NCBI GenBank assembly: GCA_003096535.1
Contig: QEKJ01000006.1
Coordinates: 62,001-126,000 of the forward strand
DNA from: Agathobaculum butyriciproducens
GTDB lineage: Bacteria > Bacillota > Clostridia > Oscillospirales > Butyricicoccaceae
Length of the DNA: 64,000 nt
Direction of reading: 5' to 3'
This document shows, one piece after another, positions 19,185-28,101 of this stretch (positions are counted from its first letter, which is position 1; the number at the start of each line of letters is the position of its first letter). The notes below the pieces were generated by a model. That model ran no database searches. It was not told where the DNA came from and was given only the letters and a program-made list of their open reading frames with translations. A program made the position numbers and the translations under genes.

Positions 19185-19210
19185 ACGGATACACTATATA
19201 TGGTATCCGT
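19185..19210. promoter_or_regulatory. 26-bp palindrome between nrdD and fba
   Basis: Arms ACGGATAC and GTATCCGT are perfect and flank ACTATATATG, which matches half of the NrdR consensus. It is over 300 bases upstream of nrdD and past the fba terminator. Function unknown. Confidence 0.4.
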
Positions 19211-19231
19211 TCTATTCTCCATCACAAGATG

Positions 19232-19268
19232 AAAAAAAGAACCCCGGAACAGGATTCCGAGGTTCTTT
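19232..19268 (-). terminator. Terminator of fba
   Basis: On the minus strand AAAGAACCTCGGAATC pairs with GTTCCGGGGTTCTTT, followed by T-rich sequence, about 25 bases past the fba stop. Confidence 0.85.
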
Positions 19269-19289
19269 GGTTTCGATCAGAAAATGATC

Positions 19290-20258
19290 TTATGCCTTGC
19301 CGTTGCAGCCCAGAACATTGATCAGCTTGTGGGTAACCATGTCCTTGACAGCCTGACGAGCCGGCTTCAGGTACTGGCGCGGGTCGAAGTGATCCGGATG
19401 CTCAGCGAAGTGCTCGCGGATAGAAGCGGTGATAGCCAGACGAATATCGGAGTCGATATTGATCTTGCAGACGGACAGCTGTGCAGCGTGACGCAGCTCT
19501 TCCTCCGGAATGCCGATTGCATCCGGCATCTTGCCGCCGAACTTGTTGATCTTGTCAACAAACTCACGCGGTACGGAAGAGGAACCGTGCAGTACGATCG
19601 GGAAGCCCGGCAGACGCTTGGAAACTTCCTCGAGTACGTCGAAACGCAGCGGAGGCGGAACCAGAACGCCGTCAGCATTGCGGGTGCACTGCTCCGGAGT
19701 GAACTTGTAAGCGCCGTGAGAGGTGCCGATTGCGATCGCCAGAGAGTCACAGCCGGTGCGGGTTACGAACTCCTCAACCTCTTCCGGATGAGTGTAGGAG
19801 GAATCCGCAGCGGAAACCTTAACGTCATCCTCTACGCCAGCCAGGGTGCCGAGCTCAGCCTCGACAACAACGCCGTGAGCGTGAGCGTACTCTACAACCT
19901 TCTTGGTCTCCTCAACGTTCTCGTCGAACGGACGGGAGGAGCAGTCGATCATAACGGAGGAGAAACCGCCGTCGATGCAGGCCTTGCAGGTCTCGAAGTC
20001 CGGGCCGTGGTCCAGGTGCAGAGCGATCGGAATATCCGGGCACTCGATAACAGCAGCCTCTACCATCTTAACGAGGTAGGTGTGGTTTGCGTAAGCGCGT
20101 GCGCCCTTGGATACCTGCAGGACTACCGGAGCGTGCTGCTCCTGGCAAGCCTCGGTGATACCCTGAACGATCTCCATGTTGTTCACGTTGAAAGCGCCAA
20201 CAGCGTAGCCGCCGTCGTAGGCCTTCTTGAACATCTCAGTAGTAGTAACTAAAGGCAT
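19290..20258 (-). CDS. fba: Class II fructose-bisphosphate aldolase
   Basis: A start at 20258 (MPLVTTTEMFKKAYDGG) with AAAGGAAG upstream gives 322 residues. It splits fructose-1,6-bisphosphate in glycolysis. Zinc and substrate residues are in LHLDHG (about residue 80), VVEAELGTLAGVED, ATGTSHG-like IGTSHGAYKF and HGSSSVP, followed by KINIDSDIRLA. Codons are strongly biased, as in highly expressed genes. It is divergent from pfp across 260 bases, so two consecutive glycolytic steps share a regulatory gap. Confidence 0.96.
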   Translation of the reverse strand: MPLVTTTEMFKKAYDGGYAVGAFNVNNMEIVQGITEACQEQHAPVVLQVSKGARAYANHTYLVKMVEAAVIECPDIPIALHLDHGPDFETCKACIDGGFSSVMIDCSSRPFDENVEETKKVVEYAHAHGVVVEAELGTLAGVEDDVKVSAADSSYTHPEEVEEFVTRTGCDSLAIAIGTSHGAYKFTPEQCTRNADGVLVPPPLRFDVLEEVSKRLPGFPIVLHGSSSVPREFVDKINKFGGKMPDAIGIPEEELRHAAQLSVCKINIDSDIRLAITASIREHFAEHPDHFDPRQYLKPARQAVKDMVTHKLINVLGCNGKA

Positions 20259-20518
20259 GGGAATACTTCCTTTCTGATAAAAACTGAATCTTAAAAATTC
20301 TGCTTTTATTTTATCAGTTAAGCATACTAAAATCAAGTCCATATCAAAAAAATCCTGTCATTTTTTCGCCGAATTCCTGCGGCATGTTTGCCAAAATTGC
20401 CAAACCTGCCGAAAACGCAGGATTTTCATTGATTTTTTTCATATTATATGATACTCTTTATGAGTAAGAAAATGCATGGCACAGCTCTGCGTTTTAATTT
20501 GCTTAGGAGGTTTTATCA

Positions 20519-21760
20519 ATGAGTGAACTGAAAGGCGCTTGCGTCATCGGTCAGTCGGGCGGCCCGACTTCCGTAATCAACTCTTCTGTTCTGGGTGCGC
20601 TGGAGGCAGCACTGGACAATCCGTCCATCACCCGCGTATTTGGCATGGCACACGGCATCAAGGGCCTGCTGAACGACGACCTGTATGATATCGACAAGGA
20701 AGACCGCGACGAGCTGGCTCTTCTGCGCTACACCCCGTCCTCTGCACTGGGCTCCTGCCGCTACAAGCTGGCTGATCCGGATGTTGACGACACCGATTAC
20801 AAGCGCATCCTTGAGATCTTCAAGAAGTACGACATCCGTTACTTCTTCTACAACGGCGGCAACGACTCCATGGATACCTGCAACAAGGTTTCCAAGTATA
20901 TGATGAAGTCCGGCTACGAGTGCCGCGTAATGGGCATTCCGAAGACCATCGACAATGACCTGTTCGGCACCGACCACTGCCCGGGCTTTGCTTCCGCTGC
21001 CAAGTATATCGCTACTTCCTGCATGGAGATCTATCAGGACGCTCGCGTATACGACACCGGCATGGTCTGCGTCGTAGAGATCATGGGCCGTCACGCTGGC
21101 TGGCTGGCTGGTGCTGCCGGTCTGGCTACCGCTATGGGCGCAGGTCCGGATCTGGTTTACCTGCCGGAGACCGACTTCGATATGAAGAAGTTCCTGGCTG
21201 ACGTAAAGCGCATCTACGACGAGAAGGGCAACTGCCTGGTAGCTGTTTCCGAGGGTATCCACTACGCTGACGGCTCCTTCGTATCCGAGGCTAAGACCTC
21301 TGCTACCGACGGCTTCGGCCATGCACAGCTCGGCGGTCTGGCTTCCATGCTGGCTGACACCGTTAAGAACGAGCTGGGCTGCAAGGTTCGCGGCATCGAG
21401 CTGAGCCTGCTGCAGCGCTGCGCTGCTCACTGCGCTTCCAAGACCGACGTCGACGAGTCCTATATGTCCGGCAAGGCTGCTGTTGAGAACGCAGTTGCAG
21501 GCAAGACCGACTACATGCCGGGCTTCAAGTGCACCCGTGACGAGAACGGCTACAAGTGCGAGATCGAGCTGCTGCCGCTCTCCGAGGTTGCCAACACCGA
21601 GAAGAAGGTTCCGCGTGAGTGGATCAACGAAGAAGGCAACGGCGTAACGCAGGAGTTCGTTGACTACGCTCTGCCGCTCATCAACGGCGAGAACGTTGGC
21701 CCGAAGGTATCCGGTCTGCCGCGCTTCGCTAACCTGAAGAAGATCAAGGCTGAGGCTTAA
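20519..21760 (+). CDS. pfp: Pyrophosphate-dependent 6-phosphofructokinase
   Basis: A 413-residue PFK with the N-terminal GQSGGPTSVINSS loop, GGNDSM at residues 113-118 and PKTIDNDL at 141-148. ATP-type enzymes have GGDGS/T and G-type residues at these positions, so an Asp/Asn-containing loop with this length indicates PPi as the phosphoryl donor, making the step reversible. I assign PPi use from motif, not from experiment. AGGAGG is nine bases before the ATG. Codon usage is highly biased. It is divergent from fba and followed by a terminator. Confidence 0.92.
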   Translation: MSELKGACVIGQSGGPTSVINSSVLGALEAALDNPSITRVFGMAHGIKGLLNDDLYDIDKEDRDELALLRYTPSSALGSCRYKLADPDVDDTDYKRILEIFKKYDIRYFFYNGGNDSMDTCNKVSKYMMKSGYECRVMGIPKTIDNDLFGTDHCPGFASAAKYIATSCMEIYQDARVYDTGMVCVVEIMGRHAGWLAGAAGLATAMGAGPDLVYLPETDFDMKKFLADVKRIYDEKGNCLVAVSEGIHYADGSFVSEAKTSATDGFGHAQLGGLASMLADTVKNELGCKVRGIELSLLQRCAAHCASKTDVDESYMSGKAAVENAVAGKTDYMPGFKCTRDENGYKCEIELLPLSEVANTEKKVPREWINEEGNGVTQEFVDYALPLINGENVGPKVSGLPRFANLKKIKAEA

Positions 21761-21806
21761 TCTTTTCGGTTTAACTGAACAGAGCGTGCCTTGCGGTGCG
21801 TAATCA

Positions 21807-21844
21807 AAACGGGTAGAGCCGCAAGGCTCTGCCCGTTTGCTTTT
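21807..21844 (+). terminator. Terminator of pfp
   Basis: AAACGGGTAGAGCC pairs with GGCTCTGCCCGTTT, followed by GCTTTT. Confidence 0.85.
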
Positions 21845-21859
21845 AAGAGGAATTTCTGT

Positions 21860-22522
21860 ATGAAGCTTTTGAAATCCAAGAAAAATCTTCTGCTTGCGGC
21901 TTCCGTCATCGTCTGGCTGGGCACCTGCCTGCTCGCCATGCATTGGAACACCGTGTATGACGGTGCCATCGGCGGCTTCCCGACCTATCTGTGGGTGTTC
22001 GCGCCGGTCGCGCTCATTTTCAACATTTTTATGAACAGCAGACCCAGTAATCCCGACGGCAGGGATCACAGCCGCTGGGCGCAGGCGCTGCTCGTCTTTC
22101 TGGTGGCGCTGATGCTGTTTATTGCCCTGCTGTCCGGCATGAACCCGCTGTATGAGATCAGCTTCTGGTGGATTGCAGCGCTGATCGTGCTGTCCTTCAT
22201 CGGCCTGCTGATCGGCAAGTGCATGAACCACCCTCTGCAGGAGGCTTCGCTGCGGCAGTCCGCCTATACCATCTTCCTGCTGTACCTGTCCTACGCCATC
22301 GCGCAGCTCGGCATGATCGCCGTGCTGCATCCGGTATCCGTTGACGAAATCATCCGCACCGGCGAGGCCGCAGGCGGCGAATATATGTCCCGCATCGGAG
22401 GCAGCGCGGAGCATCCTCTCGGCGTGTATTTTTTCATCAGTCCGGACGACGGCTGGTGCTACTATGACGTGCTGACCGGCGAAGCCGCTGCCGATTATCA
22501 CAGCGCCTACGAACCCGCTTAA
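21860..22522 (+). CDS. Hypothetical multi-pass membrane protein
   Basis: The start at 21860 (MKLLKSKKNLLL) with AAGAGG upstream gives 220 residues. About five hydrophobic segments are visible between residues 10 and 150, followed by a soluble C-terminal part (residues 155-220, including GVYFFISPDDGWCYYD). I do not recognise the family. It is read together with the next gene, 18 bases downstream. Confidence 0.7.
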   Translation: MKLLKSKKNLLLAASVIVWLGTCLLAMHWNTVYDGAIGGFPTYLWVFAPVALIFNIFMNSRPSNPDGRDHSRWAQALLVFLVALMLFIALLSGMNPLYEISFWWIAALIVLSFIGLLIGKCMNHPLQEASLRQSAYTIFLLYLSYAIAQLGMIAVLHPVSVDEIIRTGEAAGGEYMSRIGGSAEHPLGVYFFISPDDGWCYYDVLTGEAAADYHSAYEPA

Positions 22523-22539
22523 CAAATCGAGGTACTCTT

Positions 22540-23199
22540 ATGCTTGAAATCACCAAGGACCCGACCTTTGCCGAGCGCAATATTCCGCTCGGCATCCTCG
22601 AAGTCACCTATCCCGACCGTTCTGCATGGGATATAACGAAATTTTACGACCTTGTTCACGCAGAACTGGATGCCCTGCGCGAAAAGTATGCCGACTACGA
22701 CCGCAAGGCCGTTTTCGGTGAAAACCCGTACTTCCGGTTTTTCAAGAAGTTCAAAAAGACCTATCCTGTCATGCAGCAGTTCGAGTCGGTGCTGTTCAAG
22801 GGACGTCCGTTCCCCGAGGATGACCCGGTGATGGGTGTTCCCTTTCTGCTGGAGCTGACCACGTTCGTACTCTCCGGCACACATGACATCGACCGTATGG
22901 ACGGCCCGTTGACCATCTTCACGCCGAGCGAAAAGCTGCCGTTTCTGGGTATGCGCGCCGCAAGTACGCATACCTACCCGAAGGACATCTGCGGACGCGA
23001 TAGCTCGGGTATCATTTTCAGCATGATCGCCGGTGCGGACGACCGAACCTGCATCCATCCGGACAGCCGCCATGTGTTCCATCCCGTGTTCGGCACGCCG
23101 GATACCGATCAGGCGGTTATCGAGAACGCACTCCGACGACTCGAGTTCTTCGTGAAGGTTCTGGCACCGGATGCAGAAATCGAAAGCCGCATCATTTAA
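22540..23199 (+). CDS. B3/B4 tRNA-binding-domain protein (COG3382-like)
   Basis: A 219-residue protein that resembles the free-standing B3/B4 domain of phenylalanyl-tRNA synthetase beta chain: the YPVMQQFESVLFKGRPFP segment (around residues 75-92) and the following GTHDIDRMDGPL correspond to the conserved V-x-SLL-x-KGR-P-LP and YDLDKL blocks. In PheRS this domain edits mischarged Tyr-tRNAPhe; free versions are of unknown or editing function. The RGRDSSGIIFSMIAG-like tail fits a substrate pocket. Assignment is by remembered motif pattern only. Confidence 0.72.
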   Translation: MLEITKDPTFAERNIPLGILEVTYPDRSAWDITKFYDLVHAELDALREKYADYDRKAVFGENPYFRFFKKFKKTYPVMQQFESVLFKGRPFPEDDPVMGVPFLLELTTFVLSGTHDIDRMDGPLTIFTPSEKLPFLGMRAASTHTYPKDICGRDSSGIIFSMIAGADDRTCIHPDSRHVFHPVFGTPDTDQAVIENALRRLEFFVKVLAPDAEIESRII

Positions 23200-23210
23200 G
23201 CGATTGCAGT

Positions 23211-23320
23211 AATGGAAAATTGAAAATGGAGAATTGAGAATTGCGGTATCGCGCACAGCGCGATGATTTAATCCCGCCTTTCAGGCGGCTCCTTCATTTT
23301 CCATTTTCCATTCTCAATTC
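23211..23320. repeat. D-type dispersed repeat box D3
   Basis: Termini AATGGAAAATTGAAAATGG and ATTTTCCATTCTCAATTC flank GCGGTATCGCGC, GCGCGATGATTTAAT, and CCGCC/GGCGG hairpins. The interior is nearly identical to D4 at 25054-25174, and the two lie on either side of glnS in the same orientation. Confidence 0.8.
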
Positions 23321-23330
23321 ATCTCTAACG

Positions 23331-23366
23331 AAAAAAGCTCTCTGAACAAAGTTCAGAGAGCTTTTC
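23331..23366 (-). terminator. Terminator of glnS
   Basis: AAAAGCTCTCTGAAC pairs with GTTCAGAGAGCTTTT, with T/A tracts on both strands, so it may serve both converging transcripts. Confidence 0.88.
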
Positions 23367-23376
23367 TTATCTGTGC

Positions 23377-25038
23377 TTACTTTTTCAGCGTTTTTGCAAA
23401 GCTGTCCTTAAGGGTAACAATGCGGTTGAATCGGCCGCTCTCGCGGTCCTTGCAATAATAACCCATGCGGACAAACTGGAAGCGTTCGCCTTCCTTGGCA
23501 TCAGCCAGCGACGGCTCGAGCTTGCAGCCGGTCAGCTTCTTGAGCGAATCCGGATTGAGGTAATCCAGATAATCCGTGCCCTCCGGTACGTCATTAACGT
23601 TCTCGAGGGTAAACAGATTATCGTACAGATACAGGTCCGCGTCGATGGCGTGCTCGGCAGATACCCAGTGAATGGTGCCCTTGACCTTGCGGCCGTCCAC
23701 CGGCATGCCGTTGCGGGTCTCAAGATCAGCCGTGCAGCGGATTTCCACGATCTCGCCGTTGTCGTCCTTGACGATCTCGTTGCACTTGACGATATACGCG
23801 CCCATCAGACGAACCTCGCCGTCCGGCTTGAGACGTTGGAACTTCGGAGGCGGAACCTCCGCGAAATCGCTCTTTTCGATATACAGCTCACGGGTGAACG
23901 GAACCTTGCGGTTGCCTGCTTCCTCATTGCGCGGATTGTTCGGCACTTCGAACTCCTCGCACTGACCCTCCGGATAGTTGGTGATAACCAGCTTGACCGG
24001 CTCGGTGACTGCCATGCGGCGCAGCGCGGTCTCGTTCAGCTCCTCGCGGATGCAGTGCTCGAGCAGCTTGATGTCAACCAGCGAGTTGGCCTTTGCGATG
24101 CCGGCGCGCTGTACAAAATCGAGGATGGCGCTCGGCGTGTAGCCGCGGCGGCGCAGCGCACACAGCGTAGGCATACGCGGATCGTCCCAGCCCTCAACGT
24201 GCTTTTCAAATACCAGCTGACGCAGATAACGCTTGGACATAACGGTGTGCGTTACATTCAGGCGGGCAAACTCGCGCTGCTTGGGATGATGCGGCAGCGG
24301 GCAGTTGTCAACCACCCACTCGTACAGCGGACGGTGGTTCTCAAACTCAATCGAGCACATGGAGTGCGTGATGCCCTCAAGTGCGTCCTGAATCGGGTGT
24401 GCAAAGTCGTACAGCGGATAGATGCACCACTTATCGCCCTGACGGTGATGGTGTGCACGCACGATGCGGTAAATCGCCGGGTCGCGCAGGTTCATGTTCG
24501 GACTTGCCATGTCGATCTTGGCACGCAGCGTCTTGGAGCCGTCGGCAAACTTGCCGTCGCGCATGTCCTGGAACAGCTGCAGGTTCTCCTCAACCGAACG
24601 GTCGCGGTACGGGCTCGGCTTGCCCGGCTCGGTCAGAGAGCCGCGGTACTGGCGCATTTCCTCCTGCGTCAGATCGTCAACATACGCCTTGCCGTCCTTG
24701 ATCAGCTGTACCGCGCAGTTAAAGCAGGTTTCAAAGTAGTCCGAGCCGTAGTACACACCGCCGCTCGGCTCCTCGCCGGTCAGCCACTTGATGTCCTCCC
24801 AGATGGAGTCTACATACTCGGTATCCTCCTTGACCGGGTTGGTGTCGTCATAGCGCAGATTGAACAGACCGTTGTATTTTTTTGCGATAGACCAGTTGAT
24901 GAAGATCGCCTTTGCCGAGCCGATATGCAGATAACCGTTCGGCTCCGGCGGAAAGCGGGTGTGGATGCGCTCGGAAAGACCGTTTTTAATATCCTCGTCG
25001 ATGATTTCTGTGAGGAAGTTGTTTACATTCTCTAACAT
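23377..25038 (-). CDS. glnS: Glutaminyl-tRNA synthetase
   Basis: A 553-residue class I synthetase. The HIGS motif is at residues 38-41 within RFPPEPNGYLHIGSAKA and the second signature is VMSKRYL near 272. The C-terminal anticodon-binding beta-barrels (EFEVPNNPRNEEAG to the end) match bacterial GlnRS. It charges tRNAGln directly, whereas many Firmicutes use GatCAB amidation instead. It shares strand with gltX, 135 bases downstream of it, a gap filled by a D-type repeat. Confidence 0.96.
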   Translation of the reverse strand: MLENVNNFLTEIIDEDIKNGLSERIHTRFPPEPNGYLHIGSAKAIFINWSIAKKYNGLFNLRYDDTNPVKEDTEYVDSIWEDIKWLTGEEPSGGVYYGSDYFETCFNCAVQLIKDGKAYVDDLTQEEMRQYRGSLTEPGKPSPYRDRSVEENLQLFQDMRDGKFADGSKTLRAKIDMASPNMNLRDPAIYRIVRAHHHRQGDKWCIYPLYDFAHPIQDALEGITHSMCSIEFENHRPLYEWVVDNCPLPHHPKQREFARLNVTHTVMSKRYLRQLVFEKHVEGWDDPRMPTLCALRRRGYTPSAILDFVQRAGIAKANSLVDIKLLEHCIREELNETALRRMAVTEPVKLVITNYPEGQCEEFEVPNNPRNEEAGNRKVPFTRELYIEKSDFAEVPPPKFQRLKPDGEVRLMGAYIVKCNEIVKDDNGEIVEIRCTADLETRNGMPVDGRKVKGTIHWVSAEHAIDADLYLYDNLFTLENVNDVPEGTDYLDYLNPDSLKKLTGCKLEPSLADAKEGERFQFVRMGYYCKDRESGRFNRIVTLKDSFAKTLKK

Positions 25039-25053
25039 TTATTATTCTCCCTT

Positions 25054-25174
25054 GGAATTGAGAATTGAAAATGGAAAATTGAAAATTGCGGTATCGCGCT
25101 GCGCGCGATGATTTAATTCCGCCCTTTGGGCGGCTCCTTCATTCTCCATTATCCATTTTACATTTTCCATTATT
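25054..25174. repeat. D-type dispersed repeat box D4
   Basis: A near-copy of D3: the same D termini and GCGGTATCGCGCTGCGCGCG, ATGATTTAATTCCGCCC/GGGCGGCTCCTTCATT. It occupies the whole gltX-glnS gap. Confidence 0.8.
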
Positions 25175-26826
25175 CAAAGCGCATCTGCGCACTTAGACAG
25201 GCGTTCCAGAACCTTTTCCTTACCCAGAATACCCATTACGGTCTGGAGGTCCGGTGCGTTCTGGCGGCCTGCCACTGCCACACGGACAACCATGGACACA
25301 TCACCGACGGCGCCCTTATAGGCGGACGGGTCAGCCTTATACGCCTTGGTGTCGGCGGCGTAGCCGTGTGCAGAAGCGATCTGCTTCATCTTGTCGAAGA
25401 AGCCATCCGGCGTATCGTTCTCGTCGAACATGCCTGCAAAATCGCTCAGGATTGCCTTGGCGTCCTCAGCGGAGACGCGCTCCGGCATGGTGTAATCCGG
25501 CTGGAACAGCTCGTCGAACATGAAGTCCATGTAGCCCTTGGCATCCGACCACAGCGCAAGATCCTTGCGCGGCTTTTTGCCGCCGCGGCCGATGGCGAGG
25601 TACGCCTTGGAGAATGCCGGGTCGCGGGTCAGCAGTGCGTTAAACTCCTTGTCGTTGACAGCAGACCACTCGGCAACAAAGTTGTAAACCTGCTCTGCCG
25701 TCATGCGCGAAATGACGTTCTTGGAAACGTCGCGCAGCTTCTCGATGTCAAACAGCGCGCCCGAGCCGCTCATCTTCTTGGTGGTGAACTGGAAATCGTT
25801 CATCGGCAGATCGGGATTTGCGCGGCGCCACTCCTCGAAGTTGGAGTTGAGGAGCGTCATCAGGTACTCGAGAACCGCCGGTACCGGATAGCCCTCCTGC
25901 GCGTAGAACGTCAGCGCCAGTTCCGGGTCCTTGCGCTTGGACAGCTTGCGCTTGCCGCCGGTCTCCGGGTCGATCTTCATCAGCTGGGCGGTGTGTGCGT
26001 ACTTCGGCGCCTTCCAGCCCATCGCGCGGAACAGCTGCAGGTGTACCGGCAGCGTTGCCAGCCACTCCTCGCCGCGGACAACGACGGTCGTGCCCATCAG
26101 ATGGTCGTCCACAACGTGCGCAAAGTGGTAGGTCGGGATGCCGTCGGACTTGAGGATAACCACGTCCTGATCGTTCTCGGTGACTTCCATCTTGCCCTTG
26201 ACGAGATCTTCATGGCGGATCTTGTGCTCAATGCTGCCCTCCGAGCGGAAACGAACAACATACGGCGTGCCCTTGGCGAGCTCTGCCTCGATGTCCTCCA
26301 TCGGACGGTCGCGCCATACGGCGTACTTGCCGTAGTAGCCGAAGTTTTCCTTGTTCTTCTCCTGCTGCTCGTGCGCGGCGGAGAGCTCCTCCTCGGTGCA
26401 GAAGCACGGGTACGCCATGCCGCGCTGCACGAGGCTCTTGACGAAGGTCTGGTAGATCTCGGCACGCTGGCTCTGTCGGTACGGACCGTAGATGCCGGTC
26501 TCGCCGTCAGTCGTTGCACCCTCGTCGAACGGCAGGCCGAACGACTTGAACGCGTCGATGATCATCTGTACGCCGCCTTCTACCTCACGCTTGCGGTCGG
26601 TGTCCTCAATACGCAGATAAAATACACCCTTGGACTGGTGCGCCAGGCGCTCATCCACCAGTGCACCGTACAGGTTGCCGAGGTGCATGAAGCCGGTCGG
26701 GCTTGGGCCCATGCGGGTTACCTTTGCACCCTCGGGCAGCTCACGCTTGGGATAGCGGGCCTCCATCTCCTCCGGCGTGGTATTGATATGCGGAAACAGC
26801 AGTTCCGCCAAACGGTTGTAATCCAT
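25174..26826 (-). CDS. gltX: Glutamyl-tRNA synthetase
   Basis: A 550-residue class I synthetase. RMGPSPTGFMHLGN at residues 38-51 contains the HIGH-equivalent HLGN, and KLSKRKDP near 293 is the KMSKS-equivalent. A cysteine/histidine-poor insertion and an alpha-helical C-terminal anticodon domain follow. With a dedicated GlnRS next door it is probably a discriminating GluRS. At its N-terminus there are about 35 extra residues compared with typical bacterial GltX. No T-box or other leader is visible upstream. Confidence 0.95.
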   Translation of the reverse strand: MDYNRLAELLFPHINTTPEEMEARYPKRELPEGAKVTRMGPSPTGFMHLGNLYGALVDERLAHQSKGVFYLRIEDTDRKREVEGGVQMIIDAFKSFGLPFDEGATTDGETGIYGPYRQSQRAEIYQTFVKSLVQRGMAYPCFCTEEELSAAHEQQEKNKENFGYYGKYAVWRDRPMEDIEAELAKGTPYVVRFRSEGSIEHKIRHEDLVKGKMEVTENDQDVVILKSDGIPTYHFAHVVDDHLMGTTVVVRGEEWLATLPVHLQLFRAMGWKAPKYAHTAQLMKIDPETGGKRKLSKRKDPELALTFYAQEGYPVPAVLEYLMTLLNSNFEEWRRANPDLPMNDFQFTTKKMSGSGALFDIEKLRDVSKNVISRMTAEQVYNFVAEWSAVNDKEFNALLTRDPAFSKAYLAIGRGGKKPRKDLALWSDAKGYMDFMFDELFQPDYTMPERVSAEDAKAILSDFAGMFDENDTPDGFFDKMKQIASAHGYAADTKAYKADPSAYKGAVGDVSMVVRVAVAGRQNAPDLQTVMGILGKEKVLERLSKCADAL

Positions 26827-26944
26827 TTATCTCTCACTCCAACTCGTTAGACTGCGCGGAGACGCGGTTTGTGCGCTCCACGAGTGTTTTTCCCATAATA
26901 GTATTATTTTAGCACAATGCAGCCTTGTACGCAAGACATAAAGC

Positions 26945-27665
26945 CGGTTTTAATCGCTTGTTTTGCCGCTTGCGAAGCGAACGGAAATTGCGCTGACGCC
27001 GCGCGGGCGCACAAGAGGACAGACACCTGCGGTTTCCGCCCTCTTGTGAATCTCCCCTTTCCCTTAGATAGCCTGGCGCAGATTGCCGACATGCAACCGC
27101 TGCGAAACAAGGGAACGGCAGAGGATTTTTTCTTCCGTGTTTTTCTCAACCTATTCGCAGGGTCAGATACATTACTGCTACACATATCAGAGGGTCTCCG
27201 CAGGCGCGACATAGCAGTGTCGCGCAACCCGTTGGCACGTTGTACCGCACGGCACCTGCGATTTTAGGCGTTTGATACAATTTATCCTTGCAGGCCCTGT
27301 CTATCATAAAGCGCTAATAAATTGTTCGGCACTGTTATGCCGCACCCTGCGTAGAAGCCGATATGTGTAGCAGTAAGCTATCTGTGAACTGCGAAAAGGC
27401 GGAGAAAGACACGCTGTGGTAACCCGACTGCCGTTCCCCTATTTTGGAGCGGTCACATATAGGAAATCTGCGCCAGGCTATCTAAGGGAAAGGTAGGAGT
27501 TCAAAGAGGAAGGGAAACCGCAGGTGTCCCTTCCTTTTTGCCCCAGCGGCGGGCGCCGCAACGTTCCTGCCGTCCGCAGGCGGCACACTCCCCGCTGAGG
27601 TTCAGCGAAAAACGCCCCGCCCGTTAGGAGCGAACACGCTGACGCAGTTCGTGTGCCCCGGTCAC
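26945..27665. repeat. P-type large palindromic element, copy 2 (full)
   Basis: Fills the 26827-27718 gap. The flanks match copy 1 in the same orientation: left GCACAAGAGGACAG/CTCTTGTGAATC, right AAAGGTAGGAGTTCAAAGAG and GGAAGGG/CCCTTCC with T5. Arms are mutually inverted (27105-27185 and 27360-27470). The core segment (CACCTGCGATTTTAGGCG to GGCCCTGTCTATCATAA, 27252-27308) is the reverse complement of that in copy 1. No gene seen. Confidence 0.8.
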
Positions 27666-27683
27666 TCTATGTCAAGAGAAAAG

Positions 27684-27713
27684 GAAAACGGCACAGCTTA
27701 CGCCATGCCGTTT
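27684..27713 (-). terminator. Terminator after the lipoprotein gene
   Basis: AAACGGCA pairs with TGCCGTTT; on the minus strand it is followed by TTCCTTTTC. Weaker than the others, but placed right after the stop codon. Confidence 0.6.
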
Positions 27714-27718
27714 CTGTT

Positions 27719-28051
27719 TTACGGATTTTCCGCCGGAGCATTCGTACCATTCGCCGTATTCGGCTGCTTCGCCGCATTATTGTTATCTCCGGTCACGGCG
27801 TCTGCGCCATCGCGGATAGCGTTGCCAGCATCGTCCACCGCGTCTCCGACGGCATTGCCTGCTTCGTCCACGCCTTCGCGGACGTCATCACCGACGGTAT
27901 TCGTGTTGGTGTCGCGCCGCTCATCAACAGCGTTGTTGGTGCCATTGTTGGTGCCATTGCCGTTGTCTGTGCCGTTATCCTTGCTGTTGCTGCCGCAGCC
28001 GCAGACGAACAGCATCGTCAGCGCCGCCAGCAGGGCGATCAGCTTTTTCAT
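27719..28051 (-). CDS. Small acidic lipoprotein, low complexity
   Basis: A start at 28051 with GGAGGG upstream gives 110 residues. The signal peptide MKKLIALLAALTMLFVCGC ends in a lipobox VCGC, so cysteine 19 is the likely lipid anchor. The mature part is almost all Asn, Asp, Gly, Thr and Ala with repeats such as NGTNNGTNN and DDVREGVDEAGNAVGD, and looks disordered. It lies 50 bases after the Gx-transporter gene on the same strand and may be the last gene of that operon. Function unknown. Confidence 0.78.
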   Translation of the reverse strand: MKKLIALLAALTMLFVCGCGSNSKDNGTDNGNGTNNGTNNAVDERRDTNTNTVGDDVREGVDEAGNAVGDAVDDAGNAIRDGADAVTGDNNNAAKQPNTANGTNAPAENP

Positions 28052-28101
28052 AGCAGTCCCTCCTAATCTGTTTTCGTTAGTATGAGGCTGCTTTTTCAAA
28101 T

